A DNA stretch of 64,000 nt from Azolla caroliniana (GCA_043228905.1 JBHGNT010000002.1:28272001-28336000); one strand, 5' to 3'. Counted from the first letter of the stretch, positions 35,323 through 45,999 are shown. Translations and numbers: made by a program. The notes: generated by a model from the letters alone, not told the origin.

Positions 35323-37566
35323 CTATTCTTTGTCCAAAATGTCCAGAATGCTCTGTTCGAGAGGCTCCAATGGTTCATCTGGAAGTGGTTGTTGTTGCTG
35401 CTCTGTTGCTGTCTGCTGTGGCGGGTCCGTTGGTGGTTGCTGCGGCTGCTCCTCCGGTTGTGGCTCTGACACCGGCGTCTCCGTCGTTGCTCCCTGCGTC
35501 GTGGTGGTCTCCGGTTGACTGATTCCCTGTTGGCCCTTAGCCGGCGACGGTTCCTCATCACTAAGGTTAACCGTTGTCGCTTCCCGTGCTTTTTCTTCCC
35601 GCACCCGAGACCGCTCGTAGCTTTCAAACTGGATTTGAGCGTCCAACCTATCATCGTCTAACTGAGCTACGAGCTGCCTGACCTGCGCCAGCTGTTCATC
35701 TGCCAGGACTTGGAAGTCGTCGGCCAGCTCGTCCCGTATGGCGGTGAAGTCCTCGGAAGTCAACGTATAACAGTCATCTCCTTCCTTCCGCCGGTTTGCC
35801 ACATCCGCCCGTAGCAACTGGAGTTCCACCGCGTTTTGTGCCCACTTTGTCCACCATTTCACGGAGCTTTCATGAATCAAGTGTTTCGTCTGATTTAGCC
35901 ATGCCCGGAGGATGGACTGAATCCGGCTCGTTCCCAATTGCGATTTGGTTTCCGCCGCTTGCCGTTCCTCCTTCAGTTGTTTGATGATTTTTACGTTGTC
36001 CTCCGCCTGCGCCTTGTAATGCGTCAATTGCCTTTGATATGTACTTTGTAATTTCTGCAATACTGTTGATGCTCTCTCTTTGTCTTCCTGCTGCTGCCTC
36101 TGGAGCTCCATTCAGACCTTCTCCGCCTCTTCCAAGCGTCTTGTATTTTCCGCCCGTTCGTCGGCGATCGTCGTCGCGGCCCGATCAACTGCCTGCTGGA
36201 GCTCGGCCATCCGTTCTTTATGCTCCGTTTCTAGCCGTTTGTAGTCCCGGTGCAGGTGCTCAAAATCATCTGTCTTTTGCTTGAGTCGTGCGTTGATCTG
36301 ACGACGGGCCCGGTCCTCGCGGTCCTTCTGCTGGCGGAGCTCTTCCTTTAGCCGTTCAATCTTTGTTTCCGCCGTTTTCCGTAGCTTGTCCTTTTCCTGC
36401 AGCACTTTGTCTTTCTCCTCCTTTAGCCGGTCGTACGCTTGATGGCCTTTCCAGAGGCTCTCCTCTGCCCGGCGGAGGTTCTCAGCAGTCTTCTTTAATT
36501 CGGCTTCGGCCGCCGTCTTCAATTCTCATTCACGGCTCCTTAGCGCTTCTTGTGCGGCAAGTTCCTCTCTCAATTCCGCAAGCTCCCGAGCTTGCGCCGC
36601 ATCTCTCGCCGGAACGGTTTCCGTTGTCGGGGTCTTATTGCTATGTACAAGTCGTTCCGTTTCTTTATTCTGTACACTTACCGGAGTCACCGGTGATTGG
36701 ATCCGTATTTTGGCCATCTCTGTCGTGACCTGATCCAAATCTTTTTCAAGGCACCGGATTCTGGACCGGGCCGTCTCTAGTTGTTCGGTTATGACGAGCA
36801 ACCGTTCGCTTTGCGCTCTTTCTTCCGCCTCTATATACCCCACTGCTCCGGCTATCTGTTCGCCTATCCACCAAAGCCACAGGCTACCGGTGCCTTGTTG
36901 TGCTTGTACGGAGGTTTGATAGATGGGCTCACTTGTAGAGGGGTGGTCCCGCCTGGTTGCGCCGAGTTGCAGTTCCTTTTCTGCCCGTGGGCCATCCTGC
37001 TGTCCTGGTTCCCCTTGCGCTTCTTCTTGGTTGACCGAGGGAGGCTGCAGTGACCTTTCCGGCTCTGGTGGGATGGGACTTGCCGGTGTTGCCGGTGGTG
37101 CCGGGGCTTCTGTTTCTGGTGCCATCTGCACCGGTTCCGGTTCCTTCCTTGGCGTGGGAGTCTCAGTCTGGGGAGCCGGTGTTCCCTCCGTCTGAGGGTC
37201 CGAACGTTTCCCAGCTGTCTCAACGGTCCTTGCCGACGACCGTCGCTGGAGGTGCTCCGTAGGCTCCTCCTCTATTTCCTCCTCCTGAGCTCCGGCATTG
37301 AGTTTTGCCGCCAAGGGGTCCACTTCTCGATTCACCGATCGGCGGAGTGTGACCTTTACGAGCCGTGCCGGTGGTTCCTCCTGCGCCTCCGTTGGGCGCT
37401 TCCGGCTGCCGCTTCTTGTTGCCGCCTGTTCTGCATCCGCCGCCTTTCCCTTGGTGTCGTCCTTGGTGTGCCGTCCGGCACTCTTCCTCGCTTCTTGGGC
37501 TGGACGGTCTGAACGGATGGCACCAGCAAAGTGAGCCACTGCGTTACGGCGTGCCATATCCTTCAT
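35323..37566 (-). pseudogene. Extra ORF3 of the LTR element: Pro-rich head and long coiled coil
   Basis: A 748-codon frame from ATG at 37566 to 35323 with two in-frame TGA codons at 36526-36528 and 36112-36114. Residues about 1-110 are basic and polar. About 110-220 is rich in Pro, Glu and Thr. From about 240 to 560 long heptad-like runs of Glu, Lys, Arg, Leu and Gln predict coiled coil (KIERLKEELRQQKDREDRAR). A Trp-bearing helical segment (KWWTKWAQ) and a Gln/Pro-rich acidic tail close it. I see no membrane segment, so it does not resemble an envelope protein, and I recognise no family. It overlaps ORF2 by the four bases ATGA. Both stops could be CGA to TGA deaminations within an Arg-rich region. 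Confidence 0.75.
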
Positions 37567-38273
37567 CCGTCTCGGCCTTCTTTGCCGTCTTTGCCTCTAA
37601 CGATCTCGATCGCCGCACACAACCCGTCTACGATCAATACCGGCCAATCCACCTTGATCCCTTCATAGGTGGCGATGATCATCCCTGCCCGGTTCTGCGG
37701 CATGACAGGGGGTCTAGGGTATACGTGGCCGTATTCATGGAGCACACGAGCAATTTCGCGGAACAGCATATCTCCGCCGCCCTGTGTCCGGTAGCCCTTG
37801 CTGGCTAGAGAGTACTCACCAAAATACCTGATGAGTTGCTCCGGGGTTGGATTGTCGATCGTGAGTATGCCTCCCTCCGGAAGGCATGTTAATGCTCGAA
37901 TCGCCTCTGCCGTTATGACCTCTGTATCGATTTCCTTGATCACTTTGTCGGCTTCTTTGTGTGGCGGTACTTCCATCATCATCAAGAAGCCCTCGAGCCC
38001 GTGTTGCTTCGGCCATGTCTTGGCGGCTTCCGACAGCGTTTGCGGGTCCATCTCTGTGTCAGGGTCGGATTGCGGTGACGAGGATGGATGGTGATGAGAG
38101 CGGGGTTGAGAAAGAGAGAGTTCAGAAGGCGGGGGTTCTCTGTGCGCAGTTTCTCGTCTGATGATCTTGCAGCGTTTCGGTGCTTCTGTGCTCCTGGGTT
38201 CGCGAAAATAGAGGGTCTCTACACGCAATGGTTTTTGTCTGTGCATTCTGGCGCCTTTTTCGAGTTTGTGCAT
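37563..38273 (-). CDS. Extra ORF2 of the LTR element, unknown function
   Basis: An intact 236-residue frame in sense orientation between integrase and the coiled-coil ORF. It could start at ATG 38273, at 38246, or at the internal ATG near 38049 (MDPQTLSEAAKTW), the last giving a compact protein of about 160 residues. The C-terminal half looks globular: GGILTIDNPTPEQLIRYFGE, then PRPPVMPQNRAGMIIATYEG and VDWPVLIVDGLCAAIEIV. The VDWPxLIVD stretch faintly recalls the putative plant transposon protein domain found in some plant retrotransposon ORFs, but I cannot confirm it. It ends at TGA 37563-37565, overlapping the ORF3 start as ATGA. It is the only long ORF of this copy without an internal stop. 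Confidence 0.7.
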   Translation of the reverse strand: MHKLEKGARMHRQKPLRVETLYFREPRSTEAPKRCKIIRRETAHREPPPSELSLSQPRSHHHPSSSPQSDPDTEMDPQTLSEAAKTWPKQHGLEGFLMMMEVPPHKEADKVIKEIDTEVITAEAIRALTCLPEGGILTIDNPTPEQLIRYFGEYSLASKGYRTQGGGDMLFREIARVLHEYGHVYPRPPVMPQNRAGMIIATYEGIKVDWPVLIVDGLCAAIEIVRGKDGKEGRDG

Positions 38274-38311
38274 GTCGCGTACTTAAAATAGCATTATGTC
38301 CTGTGGTGGCG

Positions 38312-38429
38312 CTTTAAATACCCACTACGTACCTTTTCGCTCCACGCTCTTTCATCCATTCATTCCTCGCTTTTGCATGATTGTTTTTTTTTTTTTTTTT
38401 CAGTTATTATTATTATTAGTGTGACGTCA
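38312..38429 (-). promoter_or_regulatory. Candidate internal promoter of ORF2/ORF3
   Basis: Reading the element's strand after the pol stop (38564): the palindrome TGACGTCA at 38422-38429 (a bZIP/TGA-factor ACGT element), an A17 run at 38384-38400, then TATTTAAA at 38313-38320, 40 nt before the ORF2 ATG at 38273. A TATA box at that distance would place the transcript start just upstream of the ATG. The motifs are directly visible; promoter activity is inference. Confidence 0.45.
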
Positions 38430-38563
38430 CATGTCCGTTGGTCCTCCCGGACCCTTACTGGCCTCATTCTCTCCGGTTCCCAGCTTGCCGTCTCTGCCGT
38501 CTTGGTGGTTGCCGTCGGTCCTTTGCTCAAACGGGTTCTTAGGCATCGGTCCTCTATATGCCT

Positions 38564-39802
38564 TTAATCGGAATCCGTTGATCCATTTGCCCAGCACTTC
38601 CGTGTCCCCAACTGGAAGGACCCATTATACTCCCGTGTTAGACAATATGGTCCGGTCCATCTAAACCTTAGTTTACCCGACATCTTGCCCATCCGGGTTT
38701 GGAATACTAACACCGGTTTGCCGATTGCGAACATTTTTTCGTTACCTTTCTTGTGCCGGTCGACGAATGCTTTCCGTCGCCGTTGCTCCAATTCTAAATG
38801 TAGGATGCTGGCCAACCGTTGTTCCTCCAGCTCACACAGCGCTGTCAACCTTATTGTCTCCGACTCCTTCTCGTTCAGCCGTTCTCGTAGCTGGATCCGT
38901 AAGCTAGGTACTTGAAATTCTACTGGCATGACCGCCTCGAGTCCGAACGCCAACCGGAATGGTGTTGTTCGGATACTCATTTTGTATGCCGTCCGGTATG
39001 CCCAAAGCGCGCTATGTAGCTTTGTGTCCCAATCCGTCCGGTTCTCGTTGCCGATCTTCCGAAGGATGTTCTGGAGCGTCTTGTTTGTTGATTCCGCTAA
39101 TCCGTTCGCCTGTGGATAGTAAGGTGTGCTTCGTTTGTGGACCACGGCATAGAAGGTCATTAGGCTTTCCACTACTTGTCCGAGAAAGTGCCCCCCTTGG
39201 TCACTTATCAATTCAATGGGGCATCCGTAATGGCACCAGATGTACTCATATAGAAACTTTGCCATTGACGCATCGGTGTTATCCCGTAAAGCTTTGGCCT
39301 CCACCCATTTCGTGCAGTAATCCGTAGCAACGATAACGTACTGATTACCCGTTCTCATTGCCGGTGGCTTGAACGGTCCTACAAAGTCCAGCCCCCACTT
39401 TTGGAATGGCTCGAGTGGTAGTACCGGCTGGTGTGGCATACGAACCTGCTCCGTTGGCTGGCCTATTCTCTGGCATAGGTCACATTTTTTTGCGTACCGT
39501 ACCGCATCTCTTAATGTCGTTGGCCACCATAGGCCACTTTGCCATATTTTTCTGGCTGTCGCATCTCCGGCATAGTGACCTCCGGCAACTCCGCAGTGGG
39601 CTTCCCTCAGTATCAGTTCCTTTTCATCGCTGCGCACCGCCCGTCTCCATATGCCGTCAGCGACTTTGTGGTACAATGTGTCTTGCAGTAAGCAGAAATG
39701 TCGGCTTTGTACCGCTAGGCGTTTCCGTTCATCCCGGTTCAGCTCTTCCGGAGGCAGTCCTGTGCTCAGAAACTGGTGCATATTTGTGAGCCACTTGTCT
39801 TC
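38564..39802 (-). pseudogene. Integrase region of the LTR element pol
   Basis: Continues the polymerase frame after a TAG at 39803-39805. It starts with the zinc-binding HHCC module (HCGVAGGH ... CDLCQ). The catalytic core has the first Asp in LDFVGPF, the second in SDQGGHF and the Glu in NGLAESTNKTL. A basic C-terminal domain ends at 38564. In living elements this enzyme inserts the cDNA into the genome. Apart from the stop before it, this region is open. Confidence 0.9.
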
Positions 39803-41200
39803 CTAGGCCACTGTCTCATCTGTTGTCGTCTTCGTAGTGACTCGAAACAGCTCCGCATCTGGAAACTCATCCGGTACTGCGTCACCCGTCTCTCCGGACT
39901 CCAATCGGCTTAAGTAATCCGCTAGGGCATGCTGTATACCGGGTCGGTGGAATATTTCAAACTCGAACTCCTGTAACAATAAGGTCCACCGGGCCAATTT
40001 GCTGGTGAGTGATGCCTTGGACACTAGGTAAAGGAGTGCCGAATGATCTACATGGAAGGAAAACTTCCTTCCCAATAAATAGTGCCGAAACTTTGTCACA
40101 CTGTAGATCATTCCTAGAGCTTCCCGTTCCGTAGTAGAGTAGTTCCGTTCTGCTTGGGATAGCTTCCGGCTGGCATAGTACACTGGCCGGTACCACTTTG
40201 GTTCCGTAAGCTGCATCAGTACGCTTCCGATTGCGATGTCGGAGGCGTCCACGAACACGTGAAATTCTTTACTCCAATCCGGAGGTTGTACTACCGGTGC
40301 CTGCGACAATAGTACCTTGAGGGCCTTATACGCCCTATTTTCAGTATCGGTCCACTGGAATGGTGTCCGATGTACGACAACATGCAATGGTGTAGCCAGG
40401 TCGGCCAAGTATCGGAGCATCCGGTTGTGCCACCGGATCTGGCCTAAGAACCGGCTTAATGCCTTTGCCGTTGCCGGCGTCGGTGCTTCTAATATGGCTT
40501 TCACTTTGTCCGGGTCGACTGCAATACCTTCCTGGCTCACGATATGTCCTAATAAAGTTCCACTGGACACGCCAAATACACATTTTGCCGGATTCAAGCT
40601 TAGCCGGTACGCTCTACACTTTTCTAGACAAAGACGGAGGTGTTGAAGATGGTCCTCCCGGCAATAGACAGCGAAATCGTCAAGGAAAACCTGCATAAAA
40701 GCCGGTATATATTCACCAAAGATTTCCATGATGATTCTTTGAAACGTTGCCAGTGCCGTTTTGAGTCCGAACATCATCACCACGGCCACAAACACCCCCC
40801 ATTCGGTGACGAATGTCGTTTTCTCCTGGTCGTCGGGGTGCATCCGGATCTGATTATACCCGCTGAATCCGTCTAGGAAGCTATAGACCTCATGGCCGGC
40901 GACGACATCCAACACTCCATCTGTGAACGGAAGTGGAAACGCATCCATTACCGTAGCCGCATTGAGTTTCCGGTAGTCCACGCAAACTCGAATTTTTCCG
41001 TTCTTCTTCAGTGCGACTACGATCGGGCTCAGCCATGTCGCTTTCTTTACCAGACGGATAAAGCCAACTCTTAGCAGTTTGTCGATTTCTTCCTTGACCT
41101 TGGCAGCATAATTGGGATTCATCCGGTACTGTCTTTGTGCCACTGGTTTTGCGTCCTTGCTCAAGTGTACTTGATGTTGGTATAACTGAGGGTCGAGTCC
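39803..41200 (-). pseudogene. Reverse transcriptase and RNase H region of the LTR element pol
   Basis: Between a TGA at 41201-41203 and a TAG at 39803-39805, in one frame with its neighbours. Reverse transcriptase motifs: GKIRVCVDYRKLNAAT, SFLDGFSGYNQI and the active site VFLDDFAVY, with Phe in place of the usual Tyr of YxDD. RNase H follows with FHVFVDASDIAIG, TTEREALGMIYSV and FHVDHSALLYL. Phe at that place occurs in Tat/Athila-like plant elements, so it need not be damage. Confidence 0.92.
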
Positions 41201-42403
41201 TCACATATCTTCGTATGACCAGGCGAACACATCCCGGAATTCCGTGAGAAGTGTTATCATCGCCGTTTTGTCTTCGGACTTCATCTCCTTGGCGATGTGC
41301 ACCGGTTTTGCTTCGTCCGTGGTGCCTAAATTCACCTCTTCCAGTTGCAATGCTTTTACGCGTTGTGAAACGGCCATTTCCCGTTCCAACGCTTCCTGCG
41401 CTTGCCGTAACTCCCGGATTGCGTCTTTATCCGGTTCTGCTTCCTCCTCTTCCGGTTGCGGTAAATACGGTGCTACGGCTTCGGCAATGTCAATTTCGAA
41501 GAGGGGTATGATCTTCGGGTTTTCCTGCAGGTATTGAGCTTCTTCTTCGTCTGCTAACCCTTCTAGCATGTTGACGCATTCCGCATACAACGGTGTACAT
41601 TCCTTGCCAGTGCTCGTCCTTGGCTGTGTTGGTACCCGTACCTTGGCTTTTCCTCGCCGGAAGGTAATTATATTTTTTCGCCAATTCTGTTTGATATGTG
41701 CCGTTTTCAACCATGGCCGCCCCATCAATAGCGGGTATGCGCCTTGTGCCTGTAATTGTAGCACTACGGCCGAGATGTGAAATGTATGCCCGCCGACGGT
41801 GACTTCTAATTTCCGTATTAATCCTGTCGGCCGCACTGAGCTTGTATCGGCCATCCGCAACCAGAACGGACACGGCTCCCACTCGTGGATTCCTAGGTCC
41901 TCACACGTCCGGAGGCTTATTACATTTACCCCAGAGCCTCCGTCTATAACTGTGCCGGGGAGTTCTTTCCCTTTTACAATGGCAGTGATTACCGGACTGC
42001 TGGTGTCTACCACTGTTGGTCCCTCCTCTGGATTTGAGAAGAGTACCGGTGCCGGTGATGGTTCTCCTGCCGTCATGGCCGTCTTCAGTCCTTCTGTGAA
42101 TCTAGGCACGAGTTGTAGGAGTCTTCCTAGTGGTAACGTAATCTGGCATTCTTGCAACGCCTGCCATGTCTCGTTCTCGGAGTGACTACCGCCGACAAGC
42201 CCTACGGTGTTCTCCTTTTGCTGCTGTAAGTCTGTGACATTCTGCTCGTTTGCTTTCTTTACCCATTCCGTTGCTTGTTTCCGGATGGTCTCCTGTGTCT
42301 CCCATTCTTTGGCCATGCCCTTCGACCTTGTGGTCACCTGCTGCAGGTCTGCCACCTCAGGGACTACCATATTTACCGCCGGTCGTTTTTCATAGCTCTT
42401 CAC
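41201..42403 (-). pseudogene. Protease region and pol N-terminus of the LTR element
   Basis: An open frame of 400 codons ending in TGA at 41201-41203. The aspartic protease motif is VIDGGSGVNVISLRT, a DGG variant of the usual D-S/T-G known from some plant Ty3 elements. A linker of Glu-rich sequence leads to DVFAWSYEDM just before the stop. That block normally continues straight into reverse transcriptase, so the stop is secondary. Confidence 0.88.
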
Positions 42404-44193
42404 CAGGCATTGGTTACTATAATGGCCTTCCTATCGGTAGTAGTAGCAGTAGGCCTTCTGGGCATTGCTAGATTCGGCATTGTCTGTTGTGCCCGGGGCA
42501 CGTCCTACGGTACGCGCGGGGTTTTGTACCGGTTGGCTACTTGGAGTTCCTTGTTCCGGATCCCGGGGGTAGCCGCCTTTTTTAAAATGCCGTTTTTTGT
42601 TATAGCTTTTCTTATTACGGTACTCTTGACGGGGTTGCCCATTATATCTGCCGTATTCCTCCCGTTGCTGACGATACCCGGGGGAGTGCTCCCGGTCGTA
42701 CTGTTCGTATCGTCTATTGTAATCCTGGTATCGATCATGCCGGTCATAGTTCTCTCACCGATCACCGTACCGGACATCATTTTCCCGTCGCTCGCCGTAC
42801 TGGACATCCTGTGCCGGTCGGTCACGGTCCATTCGCCGCCAGCGTTCGTCTTCTTCATCCCGGCTGCTGCGTGGCTCAATTTGTCTGACGGGTGGTGCTT
42901 GCCGAGTCAACAGATTATACTCGCACCTATCCGTCGTTGGCTCTTGGATTGACAGATTACACATTGCGTCCTCATAGTGCATTCTAGAGCCGAGTGTCCG
43001 GAATTCAAGCAGGTTGTGCATTGTATTGCTTGCCGAAACCGGAGGTCTTCATCGGACGGTAACGCCCGTTGAAGTGCGCCCAATGTGAGCCAAGAGCTTG
43101 TCTTTTCCATCTCTTTCACCCGGTCAATGACCTGGTTGATGGTACTTGTGCGGAAATCGATTACCGTGCAAACCGTGCGTAGGGGTTCCCAGAGCGCGTT
43201 TAGGAATATCGTCCGTAATTCCTCCTCTGGGGGTGCACGGGTAAGCTGACTATGCATCCGTTGAAACCGGATGACAAATTGGGGAATGCTCTCCCCTGCC
43301 TCTTGCCGGATGGTATAAAATAAGCCTACCATTACGGTCTGGTCCACCTCCTTTTGAAAAAAATGCATGAATTTAGCTTTTAAATCTGCAAAGGTGTTGA
43401 TGGTAGACGGGTCCTGCATCCGGCGCCATCTTGCTGCTGGTCCCTCCAATGTGACGCCAAATTCCGTTATTTTAGAGTGTTCTTCTTCTTCTGGGGTCAA
43501 TCGCTGGGACACATGGTTGGCTTCCCATGTCTGTTCAAAGGCGTGCACATGAGCTTCCGCGTCCGGATCATCTCTATATTTGGAGTACTGGAACGGCATG
43601 TCGTCGTCCGATATCGGTGCGCGGGCTGGTAGTGTTGGTGCTCGTTCCGGAATTTTCTCCGGTGTCGGTGATCTTTCCCGATTTGATTCCGGTGTCGGTT
43701 GTTTCTCTAAGTCCTTTGGTGACGGAGGCCTCTCCTCTTCACCTTCCGGTGTCGGAGGTCGTTCTTCTTCTGCTGGTTCCGGGGGTTCCAGCGTTAGCAC
43801 TTCCGGTTCCGGTTCCGGTGTCGGTAAGGTATCCGATCCTTCGTCCTCCGGTCCGCCCGGGGTTTCGTTGCTGCTACGGTAGTTCGTGTGCACGTTGTAT
43901 TCCCCTTCGGAGTCCGATTCATATGCTGAAAAGGCCTCTGCTTCGCCTTCTCCATTTGCCAACGCGTGGAGAAGGGATTCAGTTTCCCGGAGGCTGCTTA
44001 GGCTGCTGTCGTCGTCCGGGTGCGATGTTTGCTGTAACCAGAGGGAGTCCTCCGCTACTCTCCGGATTACGTTGGAAAACGAGCGATCCGCTCTAATTTC
44101 CTACGCCGCTTGCTGGAAAGCCTCGCGTCTCCTTTGCCTTTCGGCAAGGCGTCGAGTTCGATCTGTAACCAGGTCGTGCGTTGATCTAGACAT
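42404..44193 (-). pseudogene. gag region of the LTR element, frameshifted
   Basis: Starts at ATG 44193 (MSRSTHDLVTDRTRRL). A TAG interrupts at 44101-44103. A Glu/Pro/Thr-rich stretch is followed by the capsid-like retrotransposon gag domain (FADLKAKFMHFFQKEVDQ, SIPQFVIRFQRMHSQL). The first zinc knuckle, CTTCLNSGHSALEC, fits CX2CX4HX4C. A second knuckle starts CVICQSKS and loses frame near 42936-42943, consistent with a single-base deletion. The new frame is the pol frame and has TGA at 42755-42757. A third knuckle-like site (CYYY..EGHYSNQC) has Tyr for the second Cys and a TAG at 42431-42433. gag and pol were thus one ORF in the ancestor, inferred from the shared frame. Confidence 0.85.
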
Positions 44194-44224
44194 CCATCCG
44201 TGCCATCGTTCGCTGCAAAAACAG

Positions 44225-44246
44225 GAATCGTGGTTGCCAAAAACTG
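44225..44246 (-). promoter_or_regulatory. Candidate primer-binding site
   Basis: Directly inside the 5' LTR on the minus strand the sequence reads CAGTTTT then TGGCAACCACGATTCC. TGG is expected for pairing with the CCA end of a tRNA, but the 7-nt offset is large. I could not match the rest to a specific tRNA. Confidence 0.3.
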
Positions 44247-44679
44247 TGTTAACTCTTCGGGCCGGACAATGGCCTAACACAGGGTGTCTACGGGAGACAC
44301 TTCACCAAAGGGTGTTACGGCAACCGGATTATACTTCAACGCATAATCTGACTTAGTTAAGTTACTTATTAGGATCGTCCTCATAACACGCGTAAGATAT
44401 AACAATTAAGACAGAACGACAATTAACACAGAGATATAACAACGCTTAAGCTTTCATTAATTAACCGTTAACTATTACATTGTATCCGGGTCTTTAAATA
44501 TGTTTCCGGTCTGTATTACAAAACGGTGCCATCCGCACCTGTTCGGGATCGGTCCGGATCCGGAACGGCATACCGTTTCTGGTCCGTCCGTCCACACTCA
44601 TAGCTTAATTACAACCACATTCCTACTACTTATTTAGCTCTCCGTTTCCCACTCTGGACTCCTTTGCCGGCTGGTAACA
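44247..44679 (-). repeat. 5' LTR (right on the plus strand)
   Basis: The 433-bp partner of 34836-35268, same length and same TGTTA...TAACA ends. It should hold the element promoter. It is followed by ATTTG, the second copy of the 5-bp target duplication, after which the host LINE reading frame resumes. Confidence 0.95.
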
Positions 44680-44684
44680 ATTTG

Positions 44685-45926
44685 CCGCAAGAAGATTGAC
44701 TTGCACATCTACAATCAGTTCATGGTGCCAAGATAATGATGGCCACCTTATCAACAACATATTCTTCATTTTTTACAACCTTCCAACCTAGCCAGGAACA
44801 TCTATGGTTTGGATGCTTCACAAATGATACATTGATGGCTGTTAAAAGAGTTTCACGTAATGGGTGCATTTCTTATTTTGAGGTCCTAGACAACAATAGA
44901 TTGCAATCTTATACCTTTGATTGCAGTTATCTATAGGACTTGCGAAGTGCACTAGTTAGAGTGGTGGTTAAAATTGGAAAGAAATGGATCCTTGATCCTT
45001 ATCCATCAATTGCTCATATGTGTGATATCCTGTGGCTGTACACAAAAGATCCTGTTGCAAGATTAACATGGGATCCGGGGGGTTGGCTTTGGTCATACTC
45101 CTTGGGGGAAAAGATCGTAAAGGTCCCCTTCTTTCAGGACTCAATAAAACTTGGAAGATCATTATTGCTCTCTCAGAATGTAACGATACCAACAGCTGAG
45201 AAACATTGGACCAATTGGGGTGTTTCCACTTTGCATTTGAGAACCTATTGGAAATGGATATGGTCCTTCAAGGGGCCAACTAAATTTATTCTCTTTCAAT
45301 GGTTATTAGTGCATATGGCACTACCCGTTGGTCATTCATTGAAAGGGAATGTAGCACCCAATTTGCCGCAATGTGGCTTTTGCCATGAACCTCAGGAGAC
45401 TACCGAGCATGTCCTATGGTCTTGTTCTTTTGCTCAACAAGTATGGAAGAAAGTCATGTCTTTATTCCTAACAATCAATGTAGGTTGCCTATTCTCATGG
45501 GGATCAACGATGTGGGGAGTATTACATTCTGGCTTGATGTTGTATGAGGCAAGCGATGTTCATGAGGCAATGACAATACATAATAGAAGATCAATATTAG
45601 TTAGTCCCTTCCAGCAACCTTGCAAGCAGGTGCGATTTGTCCAAATTTGGAAAACTGTGACCACAATAACATTATGGGCATTATGGAAATATCGATGTAA
45701 CCGACTTTATGATGGGGTAGACATTCATCTCTTAGATGTGCTGTTTGAGATATGGGAGAACTTGCTGGCAGTAGTCCGTGGCCAGCATGACAATATGCAG
45801 GGTTCCCCAAATACTATGAACAAGAAAAGGAAAAAGCTTCTTCACTTATGGAAAAAGGTGCCCATGTTTACAATGTCAACTCAAGAGCCTCAATGTCAAT
45901 ATCGATTTCCATGGACTCTTTCTTGA
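44685..45926 (+). pseudogene. LINE C-terminal part, right piece (zinc-binding region)
   Basis: Resumes the host LINE frame directly after the LTR insertion. In-frame stops are TGA at 44697-44699 and TAG at 44934-44936; otherwise it is open to TGA at 45924-45926. It contains WKWIWSFKGPTKFILFQWLL and the zinc-binding CGFCHEPQETTEHVLWSC with following FAQQVWKKV, the zf-RVT signature of plant LINEs. A TLWALWKYRCNRLYDG block follows. The 3' untranslated part extends to 46608 and is split by a MITE. Confidence 0.87.
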
Positions 45927-45999
45927 ATATCAACAAATGTAAACATCCTTGTATTTTAGAGCATTGTATAGGAAAAGTTGTAACCTCCTTGTTAGCTAG

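Larger units (their letters stand above)
34836..44679 (-). mobile_element. Ty3-type LTR retrotransposon with two extra 3' ORFs
   Basis: A complete 9,844-bp element with 433-bp LTRs starting TGTTA and ending TAACA, flanked by ATTTG at 34831-34835 and 44680-44684. Coding order on the minus strand is gag, protease, reverse transcriptase, RNase H, integrase, then two further ORFs. Integrase after RNase H places it in the Ty3 superfamily. The protease DGGSG and FLDD polymerase motifs resemble the plant Tat/Athila branch (recalled, not computed). By eye the LTRs differ at about 16 of 433 sites, so insertion is not very recent. The GC-rich, CCGG-rich element contrasts sharply with its AT-rich surroundings. 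I found no clear polypurine tract before the 3' LTR. Confidence 0.93.

Noticed and set aside
35253-37808. Many plus-strand frames (up to 147 codons) opposite ORF2 and ORF3
   Set aside because: They are antisense shadows in GC-rich sequence with no domain, while the minus frames show coherent composition and order.
42275-42952. Plus-strand 225-codon hydrophobic frame
   Set aside because: Antisense to the basic, Tyr/Arg/Gln-rich gag-pol linker; hydrophobicity follows from complementing that composition.
43527-44096. Plus-strand 189-codon Val/Pro-rich frame
   Set aside because: Antisense to the Glu/Pro-rich gag N-terminal region.
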